Of a stretch of DNA of 64,000 nucleotides, positions 1-11,577 are shown one piece after another; position 1 is the first letter of the stretch; every line of letters begins with the position of its first letter. The DNA is from Rhizoctonia solani. Lineage: Eukaryota > Basidiomycota > Agaricomycetes > Cantharellales > Ceratobasidiaceae. The stretch spans positions 310,001 to 374,000 of the forward strand of contig NC_057378.1 of assembly GCF_016906535.1 (NCBI RefSeq), given 5' to 3'. The position numbers and the translations under genes are program-made. The notes beneath the pieces were generated by a model that saw only the letters and a program-made list of their open reading frames with translations, searched no databases and was not told where the DNA came from.

Positions 1-1
1 T

Positions 2-1424
2 ATGTCTCAATTGCCCACTCCCCAACTCATCAAATCAGCTACTTTGCCCTCTCAAATTTATTTGCCTAATGTGTTGGAATACACTAGTCGGGTCTTCGGC
101 CTCAAAACGAACCCCCATCATCGCGAGGCTGAGGCTGAGTCTTACGAGTGGTTTGCTACTTTTGGTATGTATTCGTGTGTCGGTGTCTTTTCCGGTCTGA
201 TGTCAGTATTGCAGGCATCCATAATGAGACTAAACTCCAGAAGTTCTTCGAAGCCGGCTTCGGTCATATGACTGCGCTTTGTTATCCTGAATGCGACTTT
301 GCTCACCTCCGCGTTACCATGGACTTTGTCCTTTGGTTGTTCTCTGTAAGCCGATGGGATTAACCTTCACTCTGAACCGGCTAACATTGTATTCAGTTTG
401 ACGATTTGACTGATGCTGGAGGACTGGATAGTGTACAGGGAATGAAGCGTGCCGTTGATGTCACTATGAAGGTCCTTCGTGATCCCACCTCTCCACCACC
501 AAAATTCAAGGTTGCGGCAATGCTCCATAGGTAATAACTAAACATAGAAAGTTTGGGTGCTTAAAAGCTAAATACACGGTGCATACAGCTACTTTAACCG
601 CATGCGTGAAGATGGGAGCGAAGCGACAATTCGACACTTTATTGACGCAGTAGACTTCTACACCAAGGCCGTCTATCAGCAGAAGGTTAATCGTTCAGAT
701 GATAGAACGCCTAGCATCGATGAGTACATCCAGCTTCGCCGAGACACTTCGGCAATGAAGATTGCATGGGGTGAGATTGATTCCAGTCAACGGAAAGGTG
801 TATGTTCTTAACCGACATTGTGTTCATAGCTGTGCTTGAGTACTCCCTCTGCATGGACCTACCTGATGAGGTTGTCAACCACCCAGTTGTGAAAGAGCTT
901 GCGGATGCTGGAAATGACATCCTGACTTGGGCTAACGACATCTACTCTTTCCCAGTGAGTGGTCAATTTATACCACAGCAATATGAAGTACAGACAATTG
1001 ATCGTTGCTGTGCAGATTGAGTTTGCTCGGGGGGATACACACAACTTTGTATGCGTGGCTATGGAGCACAAAAAGCTCGACCTCAATGGTGCAATAGAGT
1101 TTGTGAATAAACTTACACGACAACGTCTTGACGACTATGTCGCTGCCAAAGCACAACTGCCTTCCTTCGGGCCTGGACTGGACGAACAAGTTGCTCAATA
1201 CCTCAAAGGTATTGAGTATTGTGTTCAAGGCTTCATCGAGTGGACCTTTTTGACCCCTCGTAAGTTGAAGTCAAATTTCCTATCGTTCTGTGCTCGGAAT
1301 TCTCTGACATTTATACCTTTGTTAAGGCTACTTTGGCAACGAAGCTCTCCAGGTTAAGGAGACTGGTGTGGTAAATTTAATGGCCCCGATCACACTAGAG
1401 GCTCATGTGGTGGTCGAAGCTTGA
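2..1424 (+). CDS. Sesquiterpene synthase, class I (7 exons)
   Basis: Predicted to cyclise farnesyl diphosphate into a sesquiterpene in the cytosol. Exons by GT-AG sites with matching phases: 2-164, 215-345, 397-530, 589-770, 830-954, 1016-1259, 1327-1424; they join into 358 codons plus stop, the usual length for basidiomycete enzymes. The Asp-rich metal motif is FDDLTD at residues 99-104. The NSE motif NDIYSFPIE at 239-247 is split by intron 5. The C-terminal RY pair (R327-Y328, in TPRYFG) is split by intron 6. The ATG at base 2 gives a plausible N-terminus; a further upstream exon outside the window cannot be excluded. No frameshift or stop inside exons. No P450 or other cluster gene is visible downstream. 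A decayed copy of part of this gene lies at 10679-10831. The product is unknown; the family assignment is firm. Confidence 0.9.
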
Positions 1425-3242
1425 TCGATCGGTTATGAGTGGGCAATAGATTCTGCTATCAAGAACGTGTATCATTTATGCTACGATGTATGCTCAATAC
1501 CATGCTTTCCCTGGGTTCATCAAAGTGTCGATAAATCACTCGGCCGGTGATTGGTTCCCTGACGCTCAATCTAAGAGATCATAACAGATTCCATCTAATA
1601 CAGCCAAGTCTAACCAAACCACGACGACAAACTTCAACAAAGGGCTAGTGAAACTCAGTCCTTGTACATAATATGAGAGTGACCAGTATTGTTTAGAATC
1701 GTAACATTCGTGCTTCTAGCCTTTCACTACTGTTGCTTCAATCAGGTAAAATATAATAGCCGTCGTGAAGGGTGGAGCTGATGTACATGTATTCGTTAAA
1801 GCTTTTCATTGTGTATGAGCTGCTGGATGGACTACGGTCTTGTTGGCGGGTTGAAGGTAAACCAGCTTAGTCAGAATCATACTCCCCGAGTTATAAGCTC
1901 AGATTGGCATAGCTTCACTCTGGGGAAGCGCGTTTAACGTGACAAAGTCATTTCCTAGGTACGATTACAATGAACTGTTGTCAGATGGCATAAGGGTCAC
2001 TCGCGCACTACTCATTTTCCTACTATTGGCCAACCATTCTCGGTCCGCTTAACCTCTCTGGGTGCTTTCGAAGTTACAATTATTTGAGACTCTGTTCGTG
2101 TACTGCTGCTTGAAATACAACACTTTTCTGTGACAACAAGGCTCTACGTCGTTATATCGTAGGACCTTCCAAGGTCATCCATACTGATTGCTATAGCGCG
2201 GATCTTCTCTCTAGCTGATCTTGACGCCAGCACGCAGTGGTATGGAAGATGCCTGATTAGACATAAGGGCGGAGAAGTACATCCAGGTGAGTCAAGAGTA
2301 TGATAATAATAAAAAATAGTATAAAGCTCATACAGAGTGTGTGTGTGTGGGACGGGGCAGTTATCTGAGCAAGCCTGCGAAGCGGTCGCCTGGGTACATC
2401 CATTGGTGTTATCACCCGGTCCTCAAGCATTCTGGAAATAAAATTGGCATTGCTGTTTTGAGATTCACGAGAAAATGCTTGGACACTTTGATCACGTTTC
2501 GGTCGGTAGTCACAGTTTGTCGCCTCTCGTGCAACACGTCCAGATCTTGATATGTATTCGTAGGAGCACAGGGGAGTAATATTTTCATCTTGCAGTTTTG
2601 AACGGTCAAATCGGCAAGACAGAATTCGAACAATGATGAACCGAAAGTCGGCACGGGAGAGAGGGATTTCACCAGGAAAACGCTAAGCGCTGAGACCAGG
2701 GTCCTAGCTAGTCTAAATGATATGCATTCGACTCTCTTTGGTCTATCGCACACGCTGAAACGCTCCTTGGGCTGTATCTACTACTAAAAACATATACACG
2801 TAAACCTTCTTAGAAGAGGTTTTGCTTTTGCGTTATCGTTTCGAATTCTCTGAAGCAAATCTTTTAAACGGGACGCAACAACCAGAAGGCTTGGTCCTGG
2901 GCAAATTGTGGAGCAACTTGGCCGTTCTGTTTTCTATAGTGCTCCCTAAGTCGGTACATTGATTCCATTGTGTGCGGAGACGGTCAGTTGATATAATTGA
3001 GCTGGTTGAGTTTGTAAGACCAAACGTGGCAGGCTCAAATATTCTTGCGCTTATGTTCAAGAGAACTAAGGCCTATGGCGAGCTGCTCAATATAGGAAAA
3101 ACACTCCAAAAACCTTGGATTGAACTATACTAGAGTATCAGACTACAGAAAAATACCGCTGTGTTAAATAGCGTAACATGGAGGGGTACCATAGACGTGA
3201 TAGACATGATTGTAGCTACAAACGGTCAGCGTATCCATGCTC
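1425..3242. other. Intergenic, no gene recognised
   Basis: Only short unsupported ORFs on both strands and no repeat shared with the rest of the window that I could see. A short TG run is at about 2336-2349. The first part is probably 3' UTR of the terpene synthase and the last part downstream sequence of the NLR gene. Confidence 0.5.
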
Positions 3243-6200
3243 TCAAATACGAAAGCAGCCTGTCCACGTTTCTCCCTCCATAGCCCCATCAAAATCCAGC
3301 CTCAAACCTCCTTGGTCAGAAATCGTGAGGTCGTTCGGAGGAATGGGAAGCGGGACGCGGAGATCCGATGGCACCCATACCAGCCGCCGATTCTCTGAGT
3401 CTACTGCCCAGCCTTCGTCGTGGAGTGTCCAAGAGTCGAGCGCTTTGGTGAGATCCTGGCCAGGGTGGGCTGTTTGGCTTTCACCTGACAAAAAGCTAAG
3501 CAAGTTGCGACTAGCAGAACGCGACTAGCATCACTTACCTCCAGCCTCTTCCTGTGTCTGCGACTTCATGGCGCAACTCGAGACGTCCCAGAACCGGATA
3601 GTGCGGTCGTCAGAACATGAGACAACGTGTGAGCTGTCGGGCGAGAACTGCACGCATTCTACCACGTTGGTGTGTCTCCTCAGTGGTCCGAGCAGCATCT
3701 TCCCCGTCTGCGCATCCCACACGCACACAGTCTTATCCCAAGAGCCAGACACGATGTAGAGACCATTGGGCGAGAATCCAACAGAGGTCACGTAATAGTC
3801 ATGTGACACGCGATCCCCGCCACAAACCACAACCTGCAGTCCGGTCTGCGCATCCCATACTCGCACTGACTTGTCATTCGACCCCGAGACGATTTGCATT
3901 CCGTTTGGCGAGAACTCGACTGATCTGACGATGCCACTGTGTCCGTGGACTGGACCAACCACCGTGTTGCCTGTCCACCGGTCTATCACACGTATCTTTC
4001 CATCTCCTGAGCCAGAGACAACATGCTGCCCATCGGGAGAGAATCCGACCGAAAGAATTGCTGAGCCGCCTTTGAGTAGCTGCATCATGCACTGGCCGGT
4101 CTTGACATCCCATAGTCGAACTGTACCATTATGCGACCCAGACACGATTGTCGATTCGTCCGGAGAGAACCGTACACAATTCACGTCCTCGTCATGGCTT
4201 TCCATTGGCCCATGAACCTCTTGACCGGTGTCTGCATCCCAGATTCGCAAGGTGCGATCCCATGAAGCAGATGCGACGTATCTGCCACTTGGTGAGTAGT
4301 CAACAGACCGAACAGGTTTATCGTGTCCGCTCAACGGCCCCAGCACTAGCTTGCCCGTCTCCGCATTCCACACATGAACAGCCCCATCCCATGAGCCAGA
4401 CACGACTCGAAGTCCGCTGTGCGAGTACCGGACGGAGTATATTGCCCCGGAAGGACCTGTAGCCGGAGGTAGGGCATTTGACACGGCTGCATCTTGCACG
4501 TTCCATATGCGCACAGTGCCGTCGTTTGAGCAAGAGAACAGGCGAGACCCGTCAGGAGAGAATATGACCCAGTTGACCGAGCCGGTGTGGGCCTGTAGAG
4601 GACCAAGGACTGTGCCGCCGGTGAGTGCGTCATACACTCGGATGGTGTTATCAAATGATGCGGATGCGATGAAAGCGGCGTTGGGGGAGAAGGTAGCAGA
4701 GGTAACCAGGCTGGAATGCGCTTTGAGCGGTCCTAGGACGGTCTGTGCGGCTCGTATGTCCCACACTCGGATAGTACAGTCCCAGGAGGCGGAGACAAGG
4801 CGTGAGCCATCAGGCGAGTACGAGACTGAGGTGACCCATCTTGTATGACCTGTGAAAGGCTGTCCAATTGAGTGTCCAGTTCGCACATCCCAGATGCAGA
4901 CTGTGTTGTTATGTGATCCAGATGCGAGATGCAAGCAGTCAGGAGAAAAAGTGACCGAACTGACTTGATTAGTGTGCCCCTCGAGTGGTCCAAGCGGGGG
5001 TTCGGCTGTGCGCAATGAGCAGATGTATATGTCTCCATTTTTCAAGCCACAAGCGACGTGGGATGCATTGGATGAGAATGCGACAGAGTTAATACCCGAG
5101 CCAGTACTTGGTAGCAGCTCCGTGGTGGTATGGTCTTTGCTCACGTTCCATAGCTGCAGGGTATCACCGGTACCGTCGAATGCCACTTGAGTGCCGTCGG
5201 GGGACATAGCAATATAGTCGACCCCCTGTGCGAGCTGGCTCGTGAGACTAAAAACGACTTCGCCGGTAGACGTGTCGAGCACATCGATGCTGCTCTCGGT
5301 GGGGACTGCCAGTCGAGCTCCGTCAGCGGATAGGCCCATCGATTTGACTGGCCAACCCGAGACCTTCCAGGTGGCCAACAGCGATAGCGTGCGCTGGCTG
5401 ATCGCCGTGCCTTGTGGCTTTACAAGTCCGGTTGATCTTGGCATGTATGCGGTCGAAACCGGTCGCGATGGAGGCCAGAACGGAAGCATAGAGATGTATA
5501 TATGTGGTGTGCTCTCGGATATGGGGTGGTTGGCGTATACCGATACGAACTGCACGGCGTCATGAGCGATTCTTGATACGTCTTCTGGTATGGTATATTT
5601 CTGAAGCACAGTCAGTCTATCTCATCCCGAACACAGCCATGCGTAGCGTACCGTGCACCACTTTTCCGCTTGCTGAATGATGCCGGTACCGTGGCGGATC
5701 TTCTTGAGTAGGTTGACCACTTCCATCCACAGTAGCAGATTATAGAAGAAAAAGGTGCGCACACGATCCACTAGCGCTTCTCGATGCTCGCCGCGGTATA
5801 GATGGGTTGACCAGTGCTGGCATGCGTAAGCCAGCCCAGGTGAGATTGCGCGCCGCACACGCTCGTCAAGGTCTTCCACTTCGGTGTCCAGCAGATATGA
5901 CGACGGCAGGCCGCATATGTTCACCTTTGGCTCGGCGGCTCCAATTATTCTTAGGCATGCCTCTGCCATCGCGGCATGTCGGCCCGGCCGATCGCACCAG
6001 AAATCCGAGGATCGATCATGGGACAGTATAAAGTCCGGGAACGATGCATGCAGAGTGCTCACTTTCCCAGTTCCTTTCGCAATGTTCAGTATAGAGCGTA
6101 ACGGCTGCAGCAGAGAGTGCACATGCTTGACGCTTCTCAGTTCGAGCATGCTTGCGATCGTTTCCAGCTTCATTGGTTCCACGGCGCATACGACTGTTTC

Positions 6201-7957
6201 CAGAAGGTCTCTCATTCTTCGTCCGTCCGCTTCGCTCATGTCAACCTGTCCGAACGCAGATCGTAGGATTGTTAGGTATAGACTGTCGATTGGGTTCCCA
6301 CCCCTTGCTGGCTTGAACGAAGACTCGATAATTGCCGAGACTACCTCGTCGAGCGTATCCAATCTGTGACCCTGGAGGATGAAGCGGCATGTAGTCGAGG
6401 CGTAGATAAATAGTACTCCGCATTGTTCGAGGATCCCGGACCACTGGTCTTCTGACAGCGGAACGTTCTTGAGTTCCCCTCGCATATATACTGCAATATC
6501 GGCCTTGACAGCTTCGGACTCCAGGTCGTGCAGCACCAGCGGCGTATCTTCACATCCGTCGGTCCTGGCGGCCATCCGTGCGCAGATCTCTTTTTCGGGC
6601 CGGCTCGAGACAAGGTAGCGAATCGGAAGCTTGTAGTCTGGTGACAGCAGTAGGTCGAGAATTTGCTCGACGCTTTCCGGGTCCTCGCATTCGTCCAACG
6701 CATCGATCACAACGATCACGTCCGGCGGCATCGATTTTATCTCTTTCGCCAATGGTTCGCATATCAGCTTCTCGTACTGCTGCTTGAGGTTTCGACGATG
6801 CACGTCAGGGTCCGCCTTGAGCACGCTGTCAAGGGCGCGACCGAACGGAGCGGAGAATCGTGCGAGCTGGTAGGCGATACATGGTATGATTGAATTGACT
6901 TGTCGACACTCTGAGATCGTGCGCGAGCAGAAGAAGCTGGCCCCGAGCTGACTGCCCAGCCTTTCGCACACGGTGTATGCGATGGTTGTCTTGCCTGTGC
7001 CGGCCATTCCATTCATCCAGCATGTTCTACCGGAGTCAGGGTTCGATGCCCATTGCAGTAGCAGATCGATCTGTGGCTTGCGGGTTTCGGGTGCGCAGCG
7101 GCCTCGCTTGACGCCTCCGGAGTCGTAAAAGGCTGACTCGGCGGACAGAACCTTGGCCAGACGTAACTCCTATGACAGGCCTGAGCATGGGTATCATGAT
7201 CTTGCGATCCACCTCACCTTCGCTTCTTGGCTGACAGCGTTTATCATGTTGATGTTGACGTTGAGCTGTTGGGTACAGTTGAGATCAATCGTCACGAGTC
7301 GGCTCACGCTTACCGCCAATCGTTGTAGGTGCTCATCAATGCGGCTATAACACTCGAGTATATACTCTGTTCCTTCGATCATGCTCTTCAGTCGTCTTCC
7401 TGCTGATATCGCCTTCTGGTTGGCCTCGTTGATCATTTCGGCCTCTTCTTGGATGTCGCTGCAAGTCTCGTCAGCTTCGCCTTCAGTCTATCGCCAGGCT
7501 ACGACGTACTCAATGATACGCTGAATGCTACCAGTCATTGCGAACTCGGCCGAACATCTTTTGAGCTCTGTCAGGTCTTGCATTATTCTATCCAGCTTCT
7601 TCCTTAGCTCGTGCTGTTCTTTGCGCATGCCCCACTCGCGCTGTCGCATGATAAGTAAGAGACGAGACATATAATCGATGGTCACACCTCGTAGATTTCG
7701 ACGCACTCGACCAGTGGTCCGATAGCTGCTTTCAGTGGTCCGAACCAGTCGGCCCCAGACTCAAGGGCGGTAATCGAAGCTTTGATCAGAGGCCAAGCGT
7801 CTAAGTCAGCTTGACCAAGCCGCTGGACTTTCGTGGGGGAGGGAGTGGGCCCTGTGTGTTCCTTTCCAAGTTGCAGTCGTCTCTTGAATTTACTCTTGGC
7901 ACGTGCGAGTGACTCGCGCAAAAGCATTACGAAGGGATTGGAGGTTGTGTCCGCCAT
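3243..7957 (-). CDS. NACHT-WD40 NLR-like protein (HET-E/NWD type), 6 exons
   Basis: Fungal NLR-like protein of the kind linked to non-self recognition and heterokaryon incompatibility; its partner is unknown. Exons (minus strand): 7957-7688, 7640-7510, 7458-7218, 7169-5652, 5600-3539, 3484-3243, all phases agreeing, giving 1487 codons plus stop. N-terminal part (1 to about 214): helical, charged, starting MADTTSNPF, the region typical of Rhizoctonia NLR-like proteins; no enzymatic effector domain recognised. NACHT: P-loop GMAGTGKTT at about residues 268-276, Walker B VIVVIDALDEC at about 364-374. C-terminal part: 14 WD blades (about 795-1395, many ending VWDA, IWDV or similar), enough for two seven-bladed propellers, then an 80-residue tail encoded by the last exon. 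No broken frame, so probably functional. It lies tail-to-tail with the terpene synthase and is the last host gene before the repeat block. Confidence 0.9.
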
Positions 7958-8059
7958 GCTTTTGGGCTATTCGTGCGGGGCGTGAAGAATAGGACGTATG
8001 CCGATTTGCCCATACCCTGACAGCTGTCACGTGGACTGAAGCGCTGATAACTGGCCCCG
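7958..8059 (-). promoter_or_regulatory. Upstream region of the NLR gene
   Basis: Only about 100 bases separate the NLR start codon from the first repeat (a B-family LTR), so part of the NLR promoter may lie in or beyond transposon sequence. No TATA box stands out. This is inferred from position only. Confidence 0.3.
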
Positions 8060-8344
8060 TGCAAGGGCTACGCGATCATCGTAGGTTTAGCCCGAGTGTA
8101 TGCGTTACCCTTACAATACACCGTCACCCCGAACCGTTACATTCTTCTTTTATGTTTCGCTGAGACTGGTTGCCAACTATATACGTTCACTTGGCTTATT
8201 TTGTTCACACATGTATCAAACCCGGGCAACTAATAAGGTCCTAGATTCCAACCCACTCTGCCTGTCTTTACTCTGAAGACCAATATTGAGTGTGTTACAA
8301 CTTGTTGTCAAGGCAGCCTTTTCACCAACCAAGTCACATATATA

Positions 8345-9618
8345 CTAGCGGAGGAAAAAAGTTTGGAAATGGCGCGTGATTCGGGTGCTAAAAGAAAACT
8401 TGCTCTCCCCTGGCCACATGAATGTAGTATATAGAAACAGGAAATACATTGGTTAAAATACAGTAGGAGAGACAAACAAGTGTTAGAACTTTGTTGGGAG
8501 TCCCTTTGATTTAACTAAAGCTGTTACCCAAGATGGCATTTTCTGTGTGTACTTGTTGATATCATCTGCTGTGAAGGATTTCCAGGCAGCTTCAGTGGCA
8601 TTCCAAAGGTGCTCAAGACTTCTTTGGGCCCCGGGGGTACTGTACACATGTTGCTTAAGTTCCATCCATAATGGTTCTATTGGGTTTAGGTCTGGTGAAC
8701 TTGGGGGGTGTGCAATGTGTTTAATACCAAGTTCTTCACAAGCCTGTTTGGCTAGCTTTCCTTGGTGTGCTGGGGCCCCATATTCAACTACTAGCATCCT
8801 GTGTCCCTTGACTTTCTCCATCTGTGCAATGAAGTCCTTAAGTGGACCATTTAGGACCTGCATAACATATCCTTCCAAGTTAAACCCTCCCCCCCTCCAC
8901 TTCCCATTACACAATTGCAGCTGGGGAGCCATCTCCAGTTGGATAAGTGGCCCCTTATACCCATGGGAGATATACACCCATACCATTAATGCTTCACAGC
9001 CACTTTGAAAGGTTGGGGCTAGGCACTCCAGGAGATATGCCTCTCTGGGTTTCCAGGTGACCGTTGGGTGAACTGAGTGATTGCCAGTCCCCAACTGGAG
9101 CTTGTCAGTCCAAATGGCTTCATCCTAGTTCCTAAACCGGTTCATGCAAGCTCATTCTAGATGCTTTAGGACCTTTTGCTTATCTAAGAATGGCTTTTGG
9201 CATGCAACATATTGGTGGTAGCACCAGCTCCAGGCAATGTACTTGACTTGCACAGCAGTAAGGCCATTACCAACTCTAGTAGCAATAGATGAATATGGCT
9301 CAAAACAATGGCAAAGGAGGGTACAAATGACTAGACAGCACAATTGAGGTGAGAATTTGTGTGGGCAGCCAGATCAAGGCAAGGAGGCAAGGGTGCCATA
9401 TGTTTCCCAATGTTTAACAGTTTTGCATGCCACAGATGGGGGAACACCAGTTTTTGCAAATAGTTCAGGGTATGAATTGCCCTCACTGTGTAGTGTATTT
9501 ATTTGAGCTCAATGAGTCACAGGGAGCTCTCAACCACATTTGCAAGACATAGTAAGATGTATTGTACAAATTCTGGGCCATCACATGACAGCACTTCCAA
9601 ACTTTTTCTCCCCACTAG
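8345..9618 (-). mobile_element. Tc1/mariner-type DNA transposon, decayed
   Basis: 1274 bp flanked by TA on both sides (8343-8344 and 9619-9620). The ends are inverted repeats: CTAGCGGAGGAAAAAAGTTT at the left and its complement, with several changes, at 9584-9618. Inserted in a B-family LTR at the TATATA stretch near its end. Holds one disrupted transposase. The first 84 bp are also present in inverted orientation at 10595-10678, so at least two copies exist here. Confidence 0.85.
8483..9415 (-). pseudogene. Tc1-like DDE transposase, broken
   Basis: The readable part (9094 to 8483) has the family hallmarks: GAPAH, PDLNPIEPLW and a typical C-terminus. Upstream in the same region IWTDK supplies the first catalytic Asp, but a TAG stop (at about 9126) separates it from an N-terminal remnant ending near KQKVLKHLE. 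In the second catalytic block the residue before GAPAH, usually Asp in this family, is Tyr. The enzyme is therefore very unlikely to be active. Start and full N-terminus cannot be placed. Confidence 0.75.
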
Positions 9619-9644
9619 TACATTCAATAAGTAGAGACCTGACA

Positions 9645-9857
9645 CTCCGCTTGCTGGTAACTTGGTTTACCTCTCCTTGCAATGTGCAGTAGCAAGGGCT
9701 CCAAGGGCAATGGGCCAAACCCTTGTACTGATGACTCTGATTTGTTTGAACTTCTCATAGCAAGGATCCAGTGTATGGACTAGGAATCACCCAAATTCAG
9801 AGCTCATGATTAACAGTTTGCAGGATTGGTGCCACCCAGGGTCTTGTACTGTCACAT
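9645..9857. other. Unassigned 213-bp segment
   Basis: No ORF, no recognised repeat; lies between the split B LTR and an A-LTR fragment. Confidence 0.4.
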
Positions 9858-10011
9858 TGTTGTAACTGCACTGTAAGGTGGGTTACATGCTGGTGATGGG
9901 TGCTTGTGGCTGTAAAACTACACAACACTGCTGACTAAGCTAGGCTATACTACTGTATCTAAGATGCTTAGGGCATTGTGCTACTAACTACTGGCAATGA
10001 AGGGGGGCCCT
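9858..10011 (-). repeat. Truncated LTR of family A (decayed)
   Basis: Begins TGTTGTA and follows the 5' third of the reverse-oriented A LTR (the block with CACTGTAAGGTGGG and CTAGGCTATACTACTG) with many substitutions. It is cut at 10011 by a C LTR and is not resumed on the other side. Confidence 0.7.
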
Positions 10012-10594
10012 TGTTGTAGACACACTTGATACCAGGGAATTTATTCCCATTTTCTCAATTTTTAACAAAGTCAAACAGACAACATTTTCAATCACATGAT
10101 CTTGGCGCTTATATCATACACTAAGCGCCAAGCCATGTCCCCATCTGCGCTTACTCAGCACACATAGCCACCTCCACCTGATGACATCATTATGACACAT
10201 CAGTGACACGTATGCATGAGTAAGACTGCTTGTGGAGCAGGGTTCTTATTGGATTTAGGTATTAGATATAAATGTATTTGTAAATAGATCACCTGTAGAA
10301 TATATAAGGAGGCCCATTGACCATGGTAATACCCAGGTCAATTACCTCTTGTCTCACTCCATAAATGTACAAGGGCCTTAAGCCCAGTAACCACTTAGTT
10401 AGATACCAGTACACTGCCTTAAGCAGCTTCCTCAACATAGTTACATAGCTAGTCATTGCCTTTAGGGCTTTTGATTGTTGTAGTTACTTAGTTAGTTGTT
10501 GTAGGGTAGCTCTCCACTGCTTAAGCAGTCCCATGATTGTACCACCCAGCCACAAGCGCCTGTGCCCTTGACATCCCACCACATGTCTAGGACA
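10012..10594 (+). repeat. Solo LTR of family C
   Basis: 583 bp from TGTTGTAGACAC to CTAGGACA, the plus-sense form of the C LTR, with the AATATATAAGGAGG TATA region and the self-complementary R segment near GGTCAATTACCTC. Flanks gccct and actac do not match, so no TSD; it may mark a recombination junction between the A-LTR fragment and the Tc1 fragment. Confidence 0.85.
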
Positions 10595-10678
10595 ACTACA
10601 TTCATGCAGCCAGGGGAGAGCAAGTTTTCTTTTAGTGCCCAAATCACATCCCATTTCCAAACTTTCTTCCTCCGCTAG
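10595..10678. repeat. End fragment of a second Tc1-like element
   Basis: 84 bp matching the reverse complement of 8345-8430, ending CCTCCGCTAG. It abuts the terpene synthase fragment exactly where a TA (here TG) target would lie, so the transposon probably inserted into that fragment. Confidence 0.75.
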
Positions 10679-10831
10679 TGCATTCAGCTTTGCCAAGACA
10701 CTTTGGCATTGAAGATTGCACAGGGTGAGATTGATTTGAGTCAATGGAAAGTGTATGTTATTAACCAACATTGTGTGCATAGCTGTGCTTGAGTACTCCC
10801 TCTGCATGGACCTACCTGATGAGGTTGTCAA
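10679..10831 (+). pseudogene. Fragment of the terpene synthase gene, exon 4-intron 4-exon 5
   Basis: 153 bp that align with bases 725-878 of the intact gene, including the whole of intron 4 (771-829). It encodes the RRDTS to MDLPDEVV part of the enzyme in decayed form and has neither Asp-rich nor NSE motif. Because the intron is kept, it was copied as DNA, not through spliced RNA. All five CpGs of the source segment are TpG or CpA here. The left side abuts a Tc1 end; at the right, homology stops after GAGGTTGTCAA, next to the hairpin at 10832-10856. Confidence 0.88.
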
Positions 10832-11577
10832 TGTCATGGCCTTCATTGGCATGACATAATTTTTTACTATTTTCTATCTTTTTTCTGAGGCAGTTTCCTT
10901 TTTTGGTATATATTTATGACTGTTGTAAATTGGGGGAAAAGAGGTTGAGACTCTGGTGCTGAGCAGAGTCTGTGTTGGAAGATTCCCAATTTCCAAGCTA
11001 AGTAAAGAAGTAGCTTCTTTAGGGTTCTCTGGGTCTAGCTATCTTGAATACAATCCACTACAGATATATCCTTTCTCAGTGTAAAGTGTCTTAGTAAGTA
11101 TTTCTGTAAGAGCAAGAGTACTGGCTCAGGTTCCCTTTGGCAGAGATAGTTATGTAAGTTTCACTCCTAGTTGCAGGAACTAACTGGTTACTTAGTATAT
11201 ATCCTTCTTTATGGATGATTGCCTTCTGTTCACTTAAACTAAGAACTCTGTATCAGGTCTACAACCTTTCCACACTATGGGTAGTTGGGAGATCCACTTA
11301 TACAAGTTTAAGTTATTTGAAATCTTGAGGCACAATATATCACACAATTGAGGGGGGCAAGCCCAAACCCAAGAGTGACAGTCAACAGTAACAGTGAGTG
11401 GTAACAGTGAAGGGTGGTGCCCTCCAAGGGTATGCAAGAGTCCCCTTTTATACCCTAGAGTGGCAAGGTTACTGAGTCATTCACCTAGTCAGAGTATGAG
11501 TATGACTTGCTTAGGACTGTGCTTCCTAAGACTTTGATTGGTGGGTGGGAAGGCACAGATATGACTAGGATGGAATG
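10832..11577. other. Unassigned repeat-zone DNA with a terminal hairpin
   Basis: Starts with an imperfect palindrome, TGTCATGGCC to GGCATGACA. No gene. On the minus strand at about 11443-11456 is a GGGTATAAAAGGGG-type TATA box, so part of this may be an unrecognised LTR. Otherwise nothing seen. Confidence 0.35.

Larger units (their letters stand above)
8060..9644 (+). repeat. Solo LTR of family B, split by a Tc1 element
   Basis: 8060-8344 plus 9619-9644 matches the 315-bp LTRs of element B (12954-13268 and 34333-34647), including the start TG(C/T)AAGGG, the TATAAGG-like stretch and the end AATAAGTAGAGACC(T)GACA. The flanks are ccccg and ctccg, a probable 5-bp TSD with one transition. The copy is interrupted near its 3' end at a TA dinucleotide by the Tc1-like element. 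Confidence 0.8.

Noticed and set aside
2412..2753. 113-codon minus-strand ORF between the two host genes
   Set aside because: No domain, no intron partner, composition like non-coding DNA; nothing supports it as a gene.
10012..10594. 5' LTR of a full-length C element at 10 kb
   Set aside because: No C leader or gag follows; the next sequence is a Tc1 end and the terpene synthase fragment.
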